DNA of 15,691 nt, taken from Bacteroidota bacterium. GTDB lineage: Bacteria; Pseudomonadota; Alphaproteobacteria; Puniceispirillales; Puniceispirillaceae. Location: assembly GCA_009936825.1 (NCBI GenBank), contig JAACDV010000073.1, forward strand, positions 1 to 15,691. Direction: 5' to 3'. Positions 7,665 through 15,655 of the stretch are shown piece after piece. Each line of letters begins with the position of its first letter. The stretch's first letter is position 1. The notes under the pieces are model-generated. The model had not been told where the DNA came from. It ran no database searches and saw nothing but the letters and a program-made list of their open reading frames with translations. Made by a program: the position numbers and the translations under genes.

Positions 7665-7806
7665 AATCATCACCGCATGGTCGCAATTGCCAGCATTTGC
7701 CTTGCGAAATTCCGGCATGATAAGTACAACACCATCAGTTTGCTATGGAACGCGTTGGGGTCAGATTCCAATATGAACCTCGCGTTAAGGTAGGCCCCGA
7801 ATGAGT

Positions 7807-7841
7807 CCCTATGGGTCACGTTAGGGTCACCCATCATAGGG
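7807..7841. repeat. Imperfect inverted repeat upstream of icd
   Basis: CCCTATGGGT (7807-7816) faces ACCCATCATAGGG (7829-7841); the arms pair except for three extra bases (a bulge) in the right arm. A direct repeat GGGTCAC (7813-7819 and 7824-7830) overlaps the loop. It lies about 50 bases before the icd ATG and could be an operator or a leader hairpin. The rest of 7644-7889 shows no gene. Confidence 0.45.
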
Positions 7842-7889
7842 TTGGTAGCGGAGTGTTGCGCCGTTTTGGTAAAAGTGAAGGATTGGTGA

Positions 7890-9107
7890 ATGTCACGGAT
7901 TAAGGTAAAGACCCCGGTTGTCGAGATCGATGGCGACGAGATGACCCGGATCATCTGGCAGAAAATTAAAGACAAGCTCATTTTCCCTTATCTCGATATT
8001 GATCTGAAATATTATGATCTTGGCATCGAAAAGCGTGATGAGACGGACGATCAGATTACGATCGACAGCGCGAATGCGATTAAGGAATACGGCGTTGGCG
8101 TGAAATGCGCGACAATTACGCCTGATGAAGAGCGGGTGAGAGAATTCGGACTTAAGGCGATGTACAAATCGCCAAACGGCACGATCCGCAACATTTTGGG
8201 TGGCACCGTTTTCCGCCAACCGATCATCTGCCATAACGTTCCGCGCCTCGTCCCGGGCTGGACAAAGCCGATTGTAATCGGGCGACACGCCTTTGGTGAC
8301 CAATATCGCGCCACTGATTTTGTTGTTCCCGGCGCTGGCAAACTGACGATGACCTTCGCGCCCGCCGACGGCGGTGCACCGATCAATTATGACGTCTTTG
8401 ATTTTCCGTCAGGCGGCGTGGCGATGTCGATGTACAACCTTGATGACTCAATCCGTGGTTTTGCACGCGCGTGTATGAATTACGGGTTGGATCTTGGCTG
8501 GCCGGTCTATCTTTCAACCAAAAACACGATCATGAAAGCCTATGATGGAAGGTTTAAGGATCTGTTTGAGGAAATCTTTGAGACCGAATATGAAGACAAA
8601 TTCCGCGAAGCCGGGATCACCTATGAACACCGGTTGATCGACGATATGGTCGCCTGTGCGATGAAGTGGGATGGCGGTTTCGTCTGGGCTTGCAAAAACT
8701 ATGATGGTGATGTGCAGTCTGACACTGTGGCTCAGGGGTTTGGTTCGCTTGGCCTGATGACTTCGGTTCTGATGACACCGGACGGCAAAACGGTTGAAGC
8801 CGAAGCCGCCCACGGCACGGTAACGCGCCATTATCGCCAGCACCAGAAGGGCATGGAGACCTCAACCAATCCGATTGCCTCAATTTTCGCATGGACGCGG
8901 GGCCTTAGTTATCGTGCCAAGTTCGATAATACCCCCGATGTGGCCAGCTTTGCCGACACCGTGGAAAAAGTCTGTATCCAGACCGTCGAGCGCGGCCAGA
9001 TGACAAAAGATCTGTCCTTGTTGATATCTGGCGAACAGCCGTACCTTACGACCGACCAGTTTCTTGATGCGCTGGATACTAACCTGAAAGCTGCGATGAA
9101 CGTCTAA
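7890..9107 (+). CDS. icd: NADP-dependent isocitrate dehydrogenase (eukaryote-like, dimeric type)
   Basis: The 405-residue product converts isocitrate to 2-oxoglutarate plus CO2 with NADP in the citric acid cycle. The sequence is characteristic of the type found in Alphaproteobacteria and mitochondria: [14 protein letters not shown] at the N-terminus, [18 protein letters not shown] (substrate loop), [33 protein letters not shown] (metal and active-site region), [13 protein letters not shown] and [12 protein letters not shown] (NADP-binding region). Length is standard. GAAGGA seven bases before the ATG supports the start. The stop is TAA; an in-frame repetitive stretch and a shared terminator follow. 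Next to alaS and recA, as often in this class. Confidence 0.98.
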   Translation: MSRIKVKTPVVEIDGDEMTRIIWQKIKDKLIFPYLDIDLKYYDLGIEKRDETDDQITIDSANAIKEYGVGVKCATITPDEERVREFGLKAMYKSPNGTIRNILGGTVFRQPIICHNVPRLVPGWTKPIVIGRHAFGDQYRATDFVVPGAGKLTMTFAPADGGAPINYDVFDFPSGGVAMSMYNLDDSIRGFARACMNYGLDLGWPVYLSTKNTIMKAYDGRFKDLFEEIFETEYEDKFREAGITYEHRLIDDMVACAMKWDGGFVWACKNYDGDVQSDTVAQGFGSLGLMTSVLMTPDGKTVEAEAAHGTVTRHYRQHQKGMETSTNPIASIFAWTRGLSYRAKFDNTPDVASFADTVEKVCIQTVERGQMTKDLSLLISGEQPYLTTDQFLDALDTNLKAAMNV

Positions 9108-9116
9108 CCGCCCCTT

Positions 9117-9188
9117 TACCCGGAACCACAAGCCTATCCGGAACCGCCAGTCTATCCGGAAGCGCAAGTCTATCCAGAAGCGTTCACC
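9117..9188 (+). repeat. Four 18-bp tandem repeats after icd, in frame with it, coding for YPE hexapeptides
   Basis: Four 18-base copies start at 9117, 9135, 9153 and 9171. They begin three codons after the icd stop and keep its frame, reading YPEPQA, YPEPPV, YPEAQV, YPEAFT, then TAA at 9189-9191. Several differences between copies are at third codon positions and silent. The stretch has no start codon of its own, so it would be made only by stop read-through. It may be a decayed C-terminal extension or non-coding repeat that happens to be in frame. Confidence 0.85.
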
Positions 9189-9196
9189 TAAATGCG

Positions 9197-9226
9197 AAAA
9201 AGGGGCTTCTCGCGAGCCCCTTTTTT
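9197..9226. terminator. Bidirectional intrinsic terminator between icd and alaS
   Basis: A-run, then GGGGCT (9202-9207), a seven-base loop, AGCCCC (9215-9220) and six T (9221-9226). The flanking AAAAA/TTTTTT makes it work on both strands, serving convergent icd (plus) and alaS (minus). Confidence 0.95.
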
Positions 9227-9265
9227 ATTCGGTCAATATTTGGCCCCTTTATCCGAGCGCCATCG

Positions 9266-11929
9266 TTAGGCAAGCGCAGCGGACACGGCGGCAATCGCTG
9301 CGGCGCCCGCATCCGCATTCGGCCCGCCAGCCTGCGCCATGTCAGGACGCCCGCCGCCGCCGCCGCCGCCAAGCGCAGCCGAGCCAATTTTCACCAGATC
9401 AACGGCGCTGCACCTCTGAGTAATGTCCGCCGTGAGGGCAACGACAATGGACGCTTTGCCATTTTCAGTGGCAACGAGACAGATCACCGCGTTCGTCAAA
9501 TTTGTTTTGATCTCGTCGGCCATGGATTTCAGCTCACGCGCCGGAGTGTCTTCCAAAAGCCGGCTAACAAAATTCACCCCGTTGATAACCACCGGGCCGG
9601 ATGCTGTGCCCGGACCATTGCCGGACCCATCGCCGCCCGCCGCCAGTTTACGGCGCAGCATTGAGACATCACGCTCAGCCTTGCGGTTATCTTCAATCAG
9701 ACGCGCCACACGCTCGCCAAGCTGTTCAGGTGCCACTTTCAATAATTCAGCCGCTCCGGTAAGGGCAGCATCACGGCCCTCGAACCATTCCAGCGCGCCA
9801 GCCTCGGTGACCGCCTCAATGCGCCTTACACCCCCTGCAACCGCGGATTCAGAGATAATTTTCAGCAGGCTGACATCACCAGTGCGCCGAACATGCGTTC
9901 CGCCGCAAAGTTCAACCGACCACGCGCCGCGGCCCGCAACGCCGCTATCGCCACCCATCTGGACAACGCGAACCTCATCCCCATATTTCTCGCCGAATAG
10001 CGCCAGTGCGCCAAGTTCGATCGCGGCATCTGGAGTCATAATCCGGGTGGACACTTCGCTGTTCATTCGCACGCGTTCATTGACGATGGCCTGTACCTGC
10101 AGCATTTCATCAGCCGTCATTGCGCGCGGATGCGAGAAGTCAAACCGCAGCCGGTGCGGCGCAACAAGCGAGCCCTTCTGCGCAACATGATCGCCCAAGA
10201 CATGCCGCAAAGCCTCATGCAGAAGATGCGTTGCCGAATGATTCGCGCGCAATCGGCGGCGGCGATTTTCATCAATCTCCATTTTCACGCTGATATCAAT
10301 GCCGATTCTTCCGGCAGTTACCTCGGCTCGGTGGACAAACATGCCGGCAGGGGTTTTGAAAGTATCGGTCACGGTTGCCGCGCCGTCCTCCCAAGTCAGC
10401 TGACCGGTATCGCCCATCTGGCCGCCTGATTCGGCATAAAACGGTGTCTGGTTGGTGATGATGGCGACACTGCCGCTGGTGGCATCGGCCCCCTTTATCT
10501 CGGCCCCATCCGCGACAATTGCCAGCACCTGTGCCTCGGCGGCTTGCGATGTGTAGCCAAGAAATTCTGTGGCTCCAATACGCTCGCCAAGGTCCAGCCA
10601 GATGGTTTCAGTTGCGCTGTCCCCCGAGCCTGACCATGCCTTGCGCGCGGCCGCCTTTTGCGCTGCCATCGCCGTATCGAAAGTATCGGTATCGACTGAC
10701 CATCCATAGCCGCGCATGAAATCCTGAGTCAAATCCAGCGGAAAGCCAAACGTATCATACAGCTTAAAGGCAGTGGTGCCATCCAGCGTGCCGCCTGCAT
10801 CCTTGCCAGCAATCTCTTCATTGAGCAGGCGCAGACCGCGGCCAAGCGTCTCCTTAAAACGCCCTTCTTCAAGGTTCAGCGTTTCGCTAATCAGCGACTG
10901 GGCGCGGCCAAGTTCGGGATAATGCCCCCCCATTTCGGCAACCAGCGTCGGGACCAACCGGTACATAACCGGATCCTGACAGCCAAGCTGGTGAAGGTGG
11001 CGCATCGCGCGGCGCATAATCCGGCGAAGCACATAACCCCGCCCTTCATTTGAGGGCAAAACACCATCGGCGATCAGAAACGCGCTAGCCCGAAGATGAT
11101 CGGCCACCACCCGGTGCGAGACATGCTTGTCACCATCGGTTTCGGTATTCGATACCTCCGCCGACGCCTCAACCAATGCGCGCATCATATCAATATCGTA
11201 ATTATTATGCTTGCCCTGCAAAATGGCGGCCATTCGCTCCAGCCCCATGCCTGTATCAATTGATGGTTTGGGCAGCAGCACGCGCTTGTCCGGCGTTTGC
11301 TCAAATTGCATGAAGACCAAGTTCCAGATCTCGATAAACCGGTCACCATCCTCATCCGGTAATCCCGGAGGCCCGCCCGGAATTTTGTCACCATGATCAA
11401 AGAAAATCTCGGAACAGGGTCCACACGGGCCGGTATCACCCATCGCCCAGAAATTATCAGAGGTTGCAATGCGGATGATCTGATCATCACGCAGTCCGGC
11501 GATTTTCTTCCAGAGGTCAGCCGCCTCATCATCCTCATGATAGACCGTTACCAACAACCGGTCTCTTGGCAGACCGAACTCCTTGGTTACCAGATTCCAC
11601 GCTAGTTCAATCGCACGATCTTTGGAATAATCGCCAAAGGAGAAATTACCCAGCATCTCGAAAAAGGTATGGTGACGCGCGGTATAACCGACATTTTCCA
11701 GATCATTATGCTTGCCGCCAGCCCGAACGCATTTTTGCGACGTAGCGGCCCGCTCATAGCTGCGCGTTTCAAGGCCTGTGAACAGGTTCTTAAACTGTAC
11801 CATTCCGGCATTGGTAAACATCAATGTCGGATCATTTTGCGGAACCAGCGGGCTGGAATCGACGATCTCATGGCCATTCTTGGCAAAATACTCGAGAAAC
11901 ACCGACCGAATGTCATTAACGCTGCTCAT
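9266..11929 (-). CDS. alaS: Alanine--tRNA ligase
   Basis: The 887-residue enzyme charges tRNA(Ala) and edits mischarged serine and glycine. Full length for the family. Domains in order: class II catalytic core with [14 protein letters not shown] and [16 protein letters not shown] (first 100 residues), [19 protein letters not shown]; tRNA-recognition helices; editing domain with [11 protein letters not shown] (near 566) and ELCGGTHV (near 673), the zinc ligands; then a C-terminal coiled-coil/oligomerisation region ending with a glycine-rich [19 protein letters not shown] element typical of AlaRS. The start ATG opens on the standard [15 protein letters not shown]. The stop is TAA. Downstream of recA on the same strand but separated by a terminator. 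Confidence 0.99.
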   Translation of the reverse strand: MSSVNDIRSVFLEYFAKNGHEIVDSSPLVPQNDPTLMFTNAGMVQFKNLFTGLETRSYERAATSQKCVRAGGKHNDLENVGYTARHHTFFEMLGNFSFGDYSKDRAIELAWNLVTKEFGLPRDRLLVTVYHEDDEAADLWKKIAGLRDDQIIRIATSDNFWAMGDTGPCGPCSEIFFDHGDKIPGGPPGLPDEDGDRFIEIWNLVFMQFEQTPDKRVLLPKPSIDTGMGLERMAAILQGKHNNYDIDMMRALVEASAEVSNTETDGDKHVSHRVVADHLRASAFLIADGVLPSNEGRGYVLRRIMRRAMRHLHQLGCQDPVMYRLVPTLVAEMGGHYPELGRAQSLISETLNLEEGRFKETLGRGLRLLNEEIAGKDAGGTLDGTTAFKLYDTFGFPLDLTQDFMRGYGWSVDTDTFDTAMAAQKAAARKAWSGSGDSATETIWLDLGERIGATEFLGYTSQAAEAQVLAIVADGAEIKGADATSGSVAIITNQTPFYAESGGQMGDTGQLTWEDGAATVTDTFKTPAGMFVHRAEVTAGRIGIDISVKMEIDENRRRRLRANHSATHLLHEALRHVLGDHVAQKGSLVAPHRLRFDFSHPRAMTADEMLQVQAIVNERVRMNSEVSTRIMTPDAAIELGALALFGEKYGDEVRVVQMGGDSGVAGRGAWSVELCGGTHVRRTGDVSLLKIISESAVAGGVRRIEAVTEAGALEWFEGRDAALTGAAELLKVAPEQLGERVARLIEDNRKAERDVSMLRRKLAAGGDGSGNGPGTASGPVVINGVNFVSRLLEDTPARELKSMADEIKTNLTNAVICLVATENGKASIVVALTADITQRCSAVDLVKIGSAALGGGGGGGRPDMAQAGGPNADAGAAAIAAVSAALA

Positions 11930-12090
11930 TACTCAAATTTCCCGTTTGATCTGAGGTGGGGTGCCGTTTCCAGCTGAATTTGGCCTAGTTTTACGCGGCG
12001 TCACCTAATTCTGTCCAGCCAAAGATTTGCCGCCAGTAGCACGGCGCAGCAACAAACAGCCAAACACCCCATCAAAAGCACCCAATATGT

Positions 12091-12138
12091 AAAACCCCGC
12101 CAGCAAAAAACCCCGTCAATAAAAAACCCCATCAGCAT
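12091..12138. repeat. Three 16-bp tandem repeats that duplicate the recA terminator arm
   Basis: AAAACCCCGCCAGCAA (12091-12106), AAAACCCCGTCAATAA (12107-12122) and AAAACCCCATCAGCAT (12123-12138). A fourth, weaker copy (ACACCCCATCAAAAGC) lies near 12064-12079. On the recA strand every copy reads as a GGGGTTTT element, that is, the 3' arm plus T-run of a terminator. Confidence 0.85.
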
Positions 12139-12142
12139 GGGG
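12121..12142 (-). terminator. Intrinsic terminator downstream of recA
   Basis: On the minus strand CCCCAT-GCTG-ATGGGG forms a six-pair hairpin followed by TTTTTT (12126-12121). An alternative outer pairing also exists: GACGGGGTT at 12147-12155 is complementary to AACCCCGTC at 12109-12117, the next repeat copy. Confidence 0.8.
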
Positions 12143-12178
12143 GGACGACGGGGTTAAAAATAAAGTGAAACAAACAGA

Positions 12179-12223
12179 CTGGCCCAGCTTATTCTGGCCC
12201 AGTTTATTCTGGCCCGACCCGAT
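12179..12223. repeat. Three 15-bp tandem repeats just downstream of recA
   Basis: CTGGCCCAGCTTATT (12179-12193), CTGGCCCAGTTTATT (12194-12208) and a diverged third copy CTGGCCCGACCCGAT (12209-12223). The array lies 31 bases after the distal recA stop and before its terminator, in the transcript's 3' untranslated region. Confidence 0.85.
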
Positions 12224-12253
12224 TTATAATCAAAACATCCGGCGCCAAGGCGA

Positions 12254-13366
12254 TCAGGCCTGATCTGGCATCAAAGGTTCATCCGGCGTGTCGGGCGTTA
12301 CTGCCTCGGGCGAGTCCGAGATTGTCTGGTCCAGCATCTGATCACCAACCAAGCCGGCATTTTGCCGGATGGCGGCTTCCGTCTCATCGGCAAGACCGGT
12401 GTTTTCGCGCAGGAATTTCTTGGCATTTTCACGCCCCTGCCCGATCCGCTGACCATTCTAGGAAATCCAGGCCCCAGCTTTCTCGACAAGGCCAGCCGCA
12501 ACCCCAAGGTCAATCAGCTCCCCCATCTTGGAAATACCTTCACCATACATGATGTCGAACTCAACTGTCCGGAATGGCGCCGCAACCTTGTTTTTGACAA
12601 CTTTAACACGCGTCTGGTTGCCGATTACCTCATCCCGGTCTTTAATTGCACCGATACGGCGGATATCAAGGCGAACCGAAGCATAGAATTTCAACGCGTT
12701 ACCGCCTGTCGTGGTTTCAGGATTTCCAAACATCACCCCGATTTTCAGACGAATCTGGTTGATAAAGATCACCAGACAATTACTGCGGGCAATCGAAGAT
12801 GTAAGTTTACGCAGCGCCTGACTCATCAGGCGGGCTTGTAGACCAACGTGATGGTCGCCCATTTCGCCTTCAAGTTCAGCGCGCGGCACCAATGCGGCAA
12901 CAGAATCAACCACCAGCACATCAATGGCACCGGACCGGACGAGCGTATCCGTAATTTCCAGCGCCTGTTCACCGGCATCGGGCTGTGAGATCAGCAAATC
13001 GTCGATATTAACGCCGAGTTTGCGCGCATAAGCCGGGTCCAGAGCGTGTTCGGCATCAACAAAAGCACAATTGCCGCCTTCTTTCTGTGATTCGGCAACA
13101 GCATGAAGCGCCAAGGTTGTCTTGCCCGATGATTCCGGTCCGTAGATTTCGATAATCCGGCCCTTTGGAAAGCCACCGATGCCAAGGCCAATATCAAGGC
13201 CCAACGATCCAGTTGAAATTGACTGAACGTCAACCACCGAGTCGCGCTGGCCCAGTTTCATAACTGATCCCTTGCCAAAAGCCTTTTCAATCTGGCCGAT
13301 AGCTGCCTCTAATGCCTTATCTTTATCTTCACTTTTCATATTCAGTTCCACTACGACTCCAGCCAT
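12254..13366 (-). CDS. recA: Recombinase RecA, interrupted by an in-frame TAG
   Basis: RecA coats single-stranded DNA, drives strand exchange and triggers LexA cleavage. Seen: [20 protein letters not shown], Walker [47 protein letters not shown], the L2 loop [18 protein letters not shown] and the interface motif [12 protein letters not shown]. Codon 303 is TAG (12458-12460) in [25 protein letters not shown], where the family has tyrosine (S-Y-N/D-G). The frame then continues for 67 conserved or plausible codons, with an acidic C-terminal tail, to TGA at 12254. Without read-through the product stops at 302 residues and loses most of the C-terminal domain. The ATG at 13366 is chosen: AAGGA lies eight bases upstream, while the ATG at 13375 directly abuts that site. 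Error, mutation or recoding cannot be told apart here. Confidence 0.95.
12458..12460 (-). other. In-frame amber codon in recA
   Basis: Plus-strand CTA, read as TAG on the recA strand, at the position of a strongly conserved tyrosine. TAT or TAC to TAG is one base change. Frame and conservation are intact on both sides. Confidence 0.95.
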
Positions 13367-13559
13367 ATCATTCATCCTTCTTGCATAGCCACCAGACCCT
13401 GTCCATTCGGAAAGTTTCCTGATCTGCTGGCCCCGCCTATCTGCGGCAAGGTTAGGCGCGAAAACCAAACATTTCCCGCGCTGGCTTTTCGGTTCTGAGC
13501 CGAAAATCCTGTTATTTGAACAACAGCATGTACCTCTTTTGTTCTTTTATCAAGTAAAT

Positions 13560-13574
13560 ATTCATGTTTTGTTC
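13560..13574. promoter_or_regulatory. Candidate alphaproteobacterial SOS box upstream of recA
   Basis: Alphaproteobacterial LexA typically binds GTTC-N7-GTTC. Here ATTC-ATGTTTT-GTTC matches seven of eight fixed bases, about 195 bases before the recA start. A second near match in the opposite sense, GAAC-N7-AAAC, lies at 13596-13610. The distance from the chosen start is rather long, so this is a moderate call. Confidence 0.4.
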
Positions 13575-13608
13575 TATTTTTTTCTTAATAAACCAGAACA
13601 AACAAAAA

Positions 13609-13642
13609 ACGGCCACCCAAAATCGGGTCAGCCGTGATTTTT
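13609..13642. terminator. Intrinsic terminator downstream of dksA
   Basis: ACGGC (13609-13613) pairs with GCCGT (13631-13635), and ACCC (13615-13618) with GGGT (13625-13628), around a six-base loop. On the minus strand the stem is followed by a T-run (13608-13604), as needed for dksA; the plus strand also has TTTTT at 13638-13642. Confidence 0.8.
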
Positions 13643-13721
13643 ACTAGAGATGATCGAACCACAATTTAAGATAGCATTATCACGTTATGATGAAGGCTCG
13701 CCAAATCGCCAAAACGCGCAG

Positions 13722-13761
13722 CCCTGCTCGGCATATATTTACCCTGCTTGGCATATATTTA
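13722..13761. repeat. 20-bp tandem duplication starting at the dksA stop codon
   Basis: CCCTGCTCGGCATATATTTA (13722-13741) and CCCTGCTTGGCATATATTTA (13742-13761) differ at one base. In dksA direction each copy starts with TAA; the first of these is the gene's stop (13761-13759), so the duplicated unit begins exactly at the stop codon. Confidence 0.92.
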
Positions 13762-14364
13762 ATCGTCGCGGTGGATTCGCTCCATCCGCTCGTGACGCTC
13801 TTGGGCATGTAGGCTGAGCGACGCAATCGGGCGGGCCTCAAGGCGACGCAGATTAATCGGCTCATCCGTTTCAACACAATACCCATAGGATCCGTCATCA
13901 ATCCGCCGCAAAGCACTTTCAATTTTCTGGATCAGCTTGCGCTCACGGTCGCGGGTACGAAGATCGATGGTGGCGTTGCTCTCAATCTGGGCACGGTCCA
14001 TCGCGTCAGGCTGGTGTAGATTTTCATGTGACAGATCGGTGATGGTCTCGCTGGCCTCTTCCAATAGCTCGGCGCGCCAATCCTGTAGCTTGCGCCGAAA
14101 ATAAGCGAGCTGCATCGGGTTCATGAATTCTTCATCATCGCTGGGGCGGTAGCCTTCGGGCACGAGAATCGTTGAGGCAGCTTCTTTGACGCCAGCCTTT
14201 TTGACGCCAGCCTTCGGCTTGGCCGTCTTTGGCTTGGCTGTCTTTGGCTGGGCTGAAGTGGGATTTTTCGTCTTAGCTTTACTTGCAGCGCCCTTATCCG
14301 TAGTGGGATCCATAGCGGGATCCGTAGCAGCATCATTTACTTCATTTCTATTGGTCTTGGTCAT
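13759..14364 (-). CDS. dksA: DksA family RNA polymerase-binding transcription factor with long Lys/Ala-rich N-terminus
   Basis: DksA enters the RNA polymerase secondary channel and, with ppGpp, reprogrammes transcription during stress. About 201 residues; the conserved part begins near 68 (VPEGYRPSDDEEFMNPMQLAYFRRKLQDW). The coiled-coil tip keeps both key aspartates (PDAMDRA), followed by RTRDRERKLIQKIESALRRIDDGSYGYC and the C-terminal RLEARPIASLSLHAQERHE. Only one zinc-finger cysteine remains, as in many alphaproteobacterial DksA proteins. Oddity: residues 25-62 form a Lys/Ala/Pro/Thr tail resembling histone H1 tails, made from 15-bp tandem repeats. The ATG at 14364 is preceded by GGGGTG four bases away; an earlier in-frame ATG (14376) overlaps that site, so the start is moderately sure. 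TAA stop lies in a repeat. Confidence 0.93.
   Translation of the reverse strand: MTKTNRNEVNDAATDPAMDPTTDKGAASKAKTKNPTSAQPKTAKPKTAKPKAGVKKAGVKEAASTILVPEGYRPSDDEEFMNPMQLAYFRRKLQDWRAELLEEASETITDLSHENLHQPDAMDRAQIESNATIDLRTRDRERKLIQKIESALRRIDDGSYGYCVETDEPINLRRLEARPIASLSLHAQERHERMERIHRDD
14188..14247 (-). repeat. Two 15-bp tandem duplications coding the dksA Lys/Ala tail
   Basis: GACGCCAGCCTTTTT (14188-14202) is repeated as GACGCCAGCCTTCGG (14203-14217), then CTTGGCCGTCTTTGG (14218-14232) as CTTGGCTGTCTTTGG (14233-14247). They encode PKTAK-PKTAK and AGVKK-AGVKE. Five-codon units let the basic tail change length in frame. Confidence 0.88.
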
Positions 14365-14811
14365 TTTACACCCCATTCTAAAGAGTAGCTTTCGGCTTAC
14401 AAACTCCTCAAAATTGTCCAATTGCATAAGTTCAATTGACACCCTAGATGCCCTAGCACGAGCCCAAATGGCACGATCCCAAATGGAACCCGGATATTAT
14501 CCAAATAGATACCCGAAAGGACTACATCTGCGGCCCTTCGGAACGACTTTTGGGTGAATATAATGATGCAAATACACAAAAACACCGCTTTCATCAAGAG
14601 CATATTTGTTTTGATAGTTCTAAAAAAATGCTTTTAATTAGTAAGAAATATGACTATTAGATGAATCACGCATATGTGAATTGAGAGATCAAACCGACTA
14701 TATTACGGTTTTCTTAAGGAACAATTCGAACTTGGAACCTGTGGACCGTCCTTCCACTGGCGCCGGGCAACGATGCGGGAATGGTTTTAACGTTATTTAG
14801 GAATTACAGTC
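14365..14811. other. Intergenic region between divergent dksA and ctrA-like genes
   Basis: No gene is supported in these 447 bases. A 15-bp duplication lies at 14456-14485. Bases 14565-14720 are AT-rich and should carry the ctrA-like promoter; TTGATA (14611-14616) and TTAATT (14634-14639) at 17-base spacing are a possible but weak pair. AGGA at 14799-14802, nine bases before the ATG, is the ctrA-like ribosome site. Confidence 0.5.
14456..14485. repeat. 15-bp tandem duplication upstream of dksA
   Basis: GCACGAGCCCAAATG (14456-14470) and GCACGATCCCAAATG (14471-14485) differ at one base. It lies about 90 bases before the dksA start. Confidence 0.8.
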
Positions 14812-15597
14812 ATGCACATTCTTATTGTAGAAGATGATCCGGTCGTAGCGGATGTTTTAGGAATGACCCTCGAAGAGGCAGGACATTTTCAAACAACAGC
14901 GCACAATATCGAAACCGCTCTTGCCGAGTTGAAGCATAACATTATAGATGCTGTGTTGCTTGATATTAACCTGCCTGACGGTGACGGCACGCGCCTTGCC
15001 TGTCTGATTCGCAAAAATCATATGCCGGTCCCTATCTTGGTGGTATCGGGTAACGCCAGTACGGATGACAAAATTGCCGCACTTGGCGCCGGTGCAGACG
15101 GGTATCTGACCAAACCGTTCGACAGGTTTGAATTGCTGGCCAATCTGGACGCGATCATCCGCCGCACCCACGGGCATGGCTCTGCCACCGTAACGGTTGG
15201 CAATCTGGATGTTGATCTGAACCGGCATCTTGCGCTGATTAATTAGCATCCGTTGCCGCTGACCGGCAAGGAATTCCGCATTGTTGAATTTCTGTTACTG
15301 CGCAAAGGGTCCGTGTTGAGTAAAGCTGCGTTTTTGAGCCATCTTTACGGTGGGCTGGATGAGCCTGAGCCAAAAATCATCGATGTTTTTATCTGCAAGC
15401 TTCGCCGTAAATTGGAACTTTCCGGTGCCCGCGGGATGAGCATTGATACAGTATGGGGTCAGGGTTACATCCTTCGGGAAACCGAATCGACAAACCAGAC
15501 ACCCGAATCGCTGCCATCATCAATTGAAGAGGATGAATTGTCGGCCACAATGTCTGATCAGGCAAACCAGAAAATATCCTCAATGCGGGCCAGTTAA
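14812..15597 (+). CDS. CtrA-like OmpR-family response regulator, interrupted by an in-frame TAG
   Basis: CtrA is a cell-cycle transcription regulator of Alphaproteobacteria. Residues 1-120 form a receiver with acidic pocket D8/D9, phospho-acceptor D51 ([11 protein letters not shown]), S79 and K101 (LTKPF). After a linker, codon 145 is TAG (15244-15246). The frame continues directly into a winged-helix domain nearly identical to Ctr[60 protein letters not shown], then a polar 30-residue tail and TAA. The receiver is more diverged than the DNA-binding part, so it may be a CtrA paralogue. A TTG (15253) three codons past the TAG could restart a free DNA-binding domain, but no ribosome site is seen. 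AGGA precedes the ATG by nine bases. Confidence 0.92.
15244..15246 (+). other. In-frame amber codon in the ctrA-like gene
   Basis: TAG lies in the linker turn between receiver and winged helix ([19 protein letters not shown]). Homologues have a variable polar or glycine residue in this turn, so CAG, AAG or GAG to TAG would be one base change. No frameshift or other damage is visible downstream. Confidence 0.95.
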
Positions 15598-15655
15598 CCG
15601 GGGGTGCGCGCCGCGTTAATTAGACGGCACTAATGAAAAAAGCCGCCAAAAAGCC

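Larger units (their letters stand above)
11930..12253. other. alaS-recA intergenic region
   Basis: No gene. From the recA side it holds a 15-bp triple repeat, an intrinsic terminator for recA and a 16-bp triple repeat built from the terminator's own arm (listed separately). The left part (11930-12060) should contain the alaS promoter and leader on the minus strand, but I see no convincing -35/-10 pair. Confidence 0.5.
13367..13758. other. recA-dksA intergenic region
   Basis: No gene is supported. It contains, from the dksA side, the 20-bp repeat at the dksA stop, the dksA terminator, and an AT-rich recA promoter region (about 13515-13600) with three TTTGTTCT motifs: two direct (13538-13545, 13568-13575) and one inverted (AGAACAAA, 13595-13602). 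Confidence 0.6.

Noticed and set aside
14611..14639. A TTGATA / TTAATT promoter for the ctrA-like gene
   Set aside because: The -10 element is poor and the AT-rich context makes chance matches likely; mentioned in the intergenic entry only.
14365..14811. CtrA-binding sites (TTAA-N7-TTAA) upstream of the ctrA-like gene
   Set aside because: Several TTAA half-sites occur, but none pairs with a second one at seven bases.
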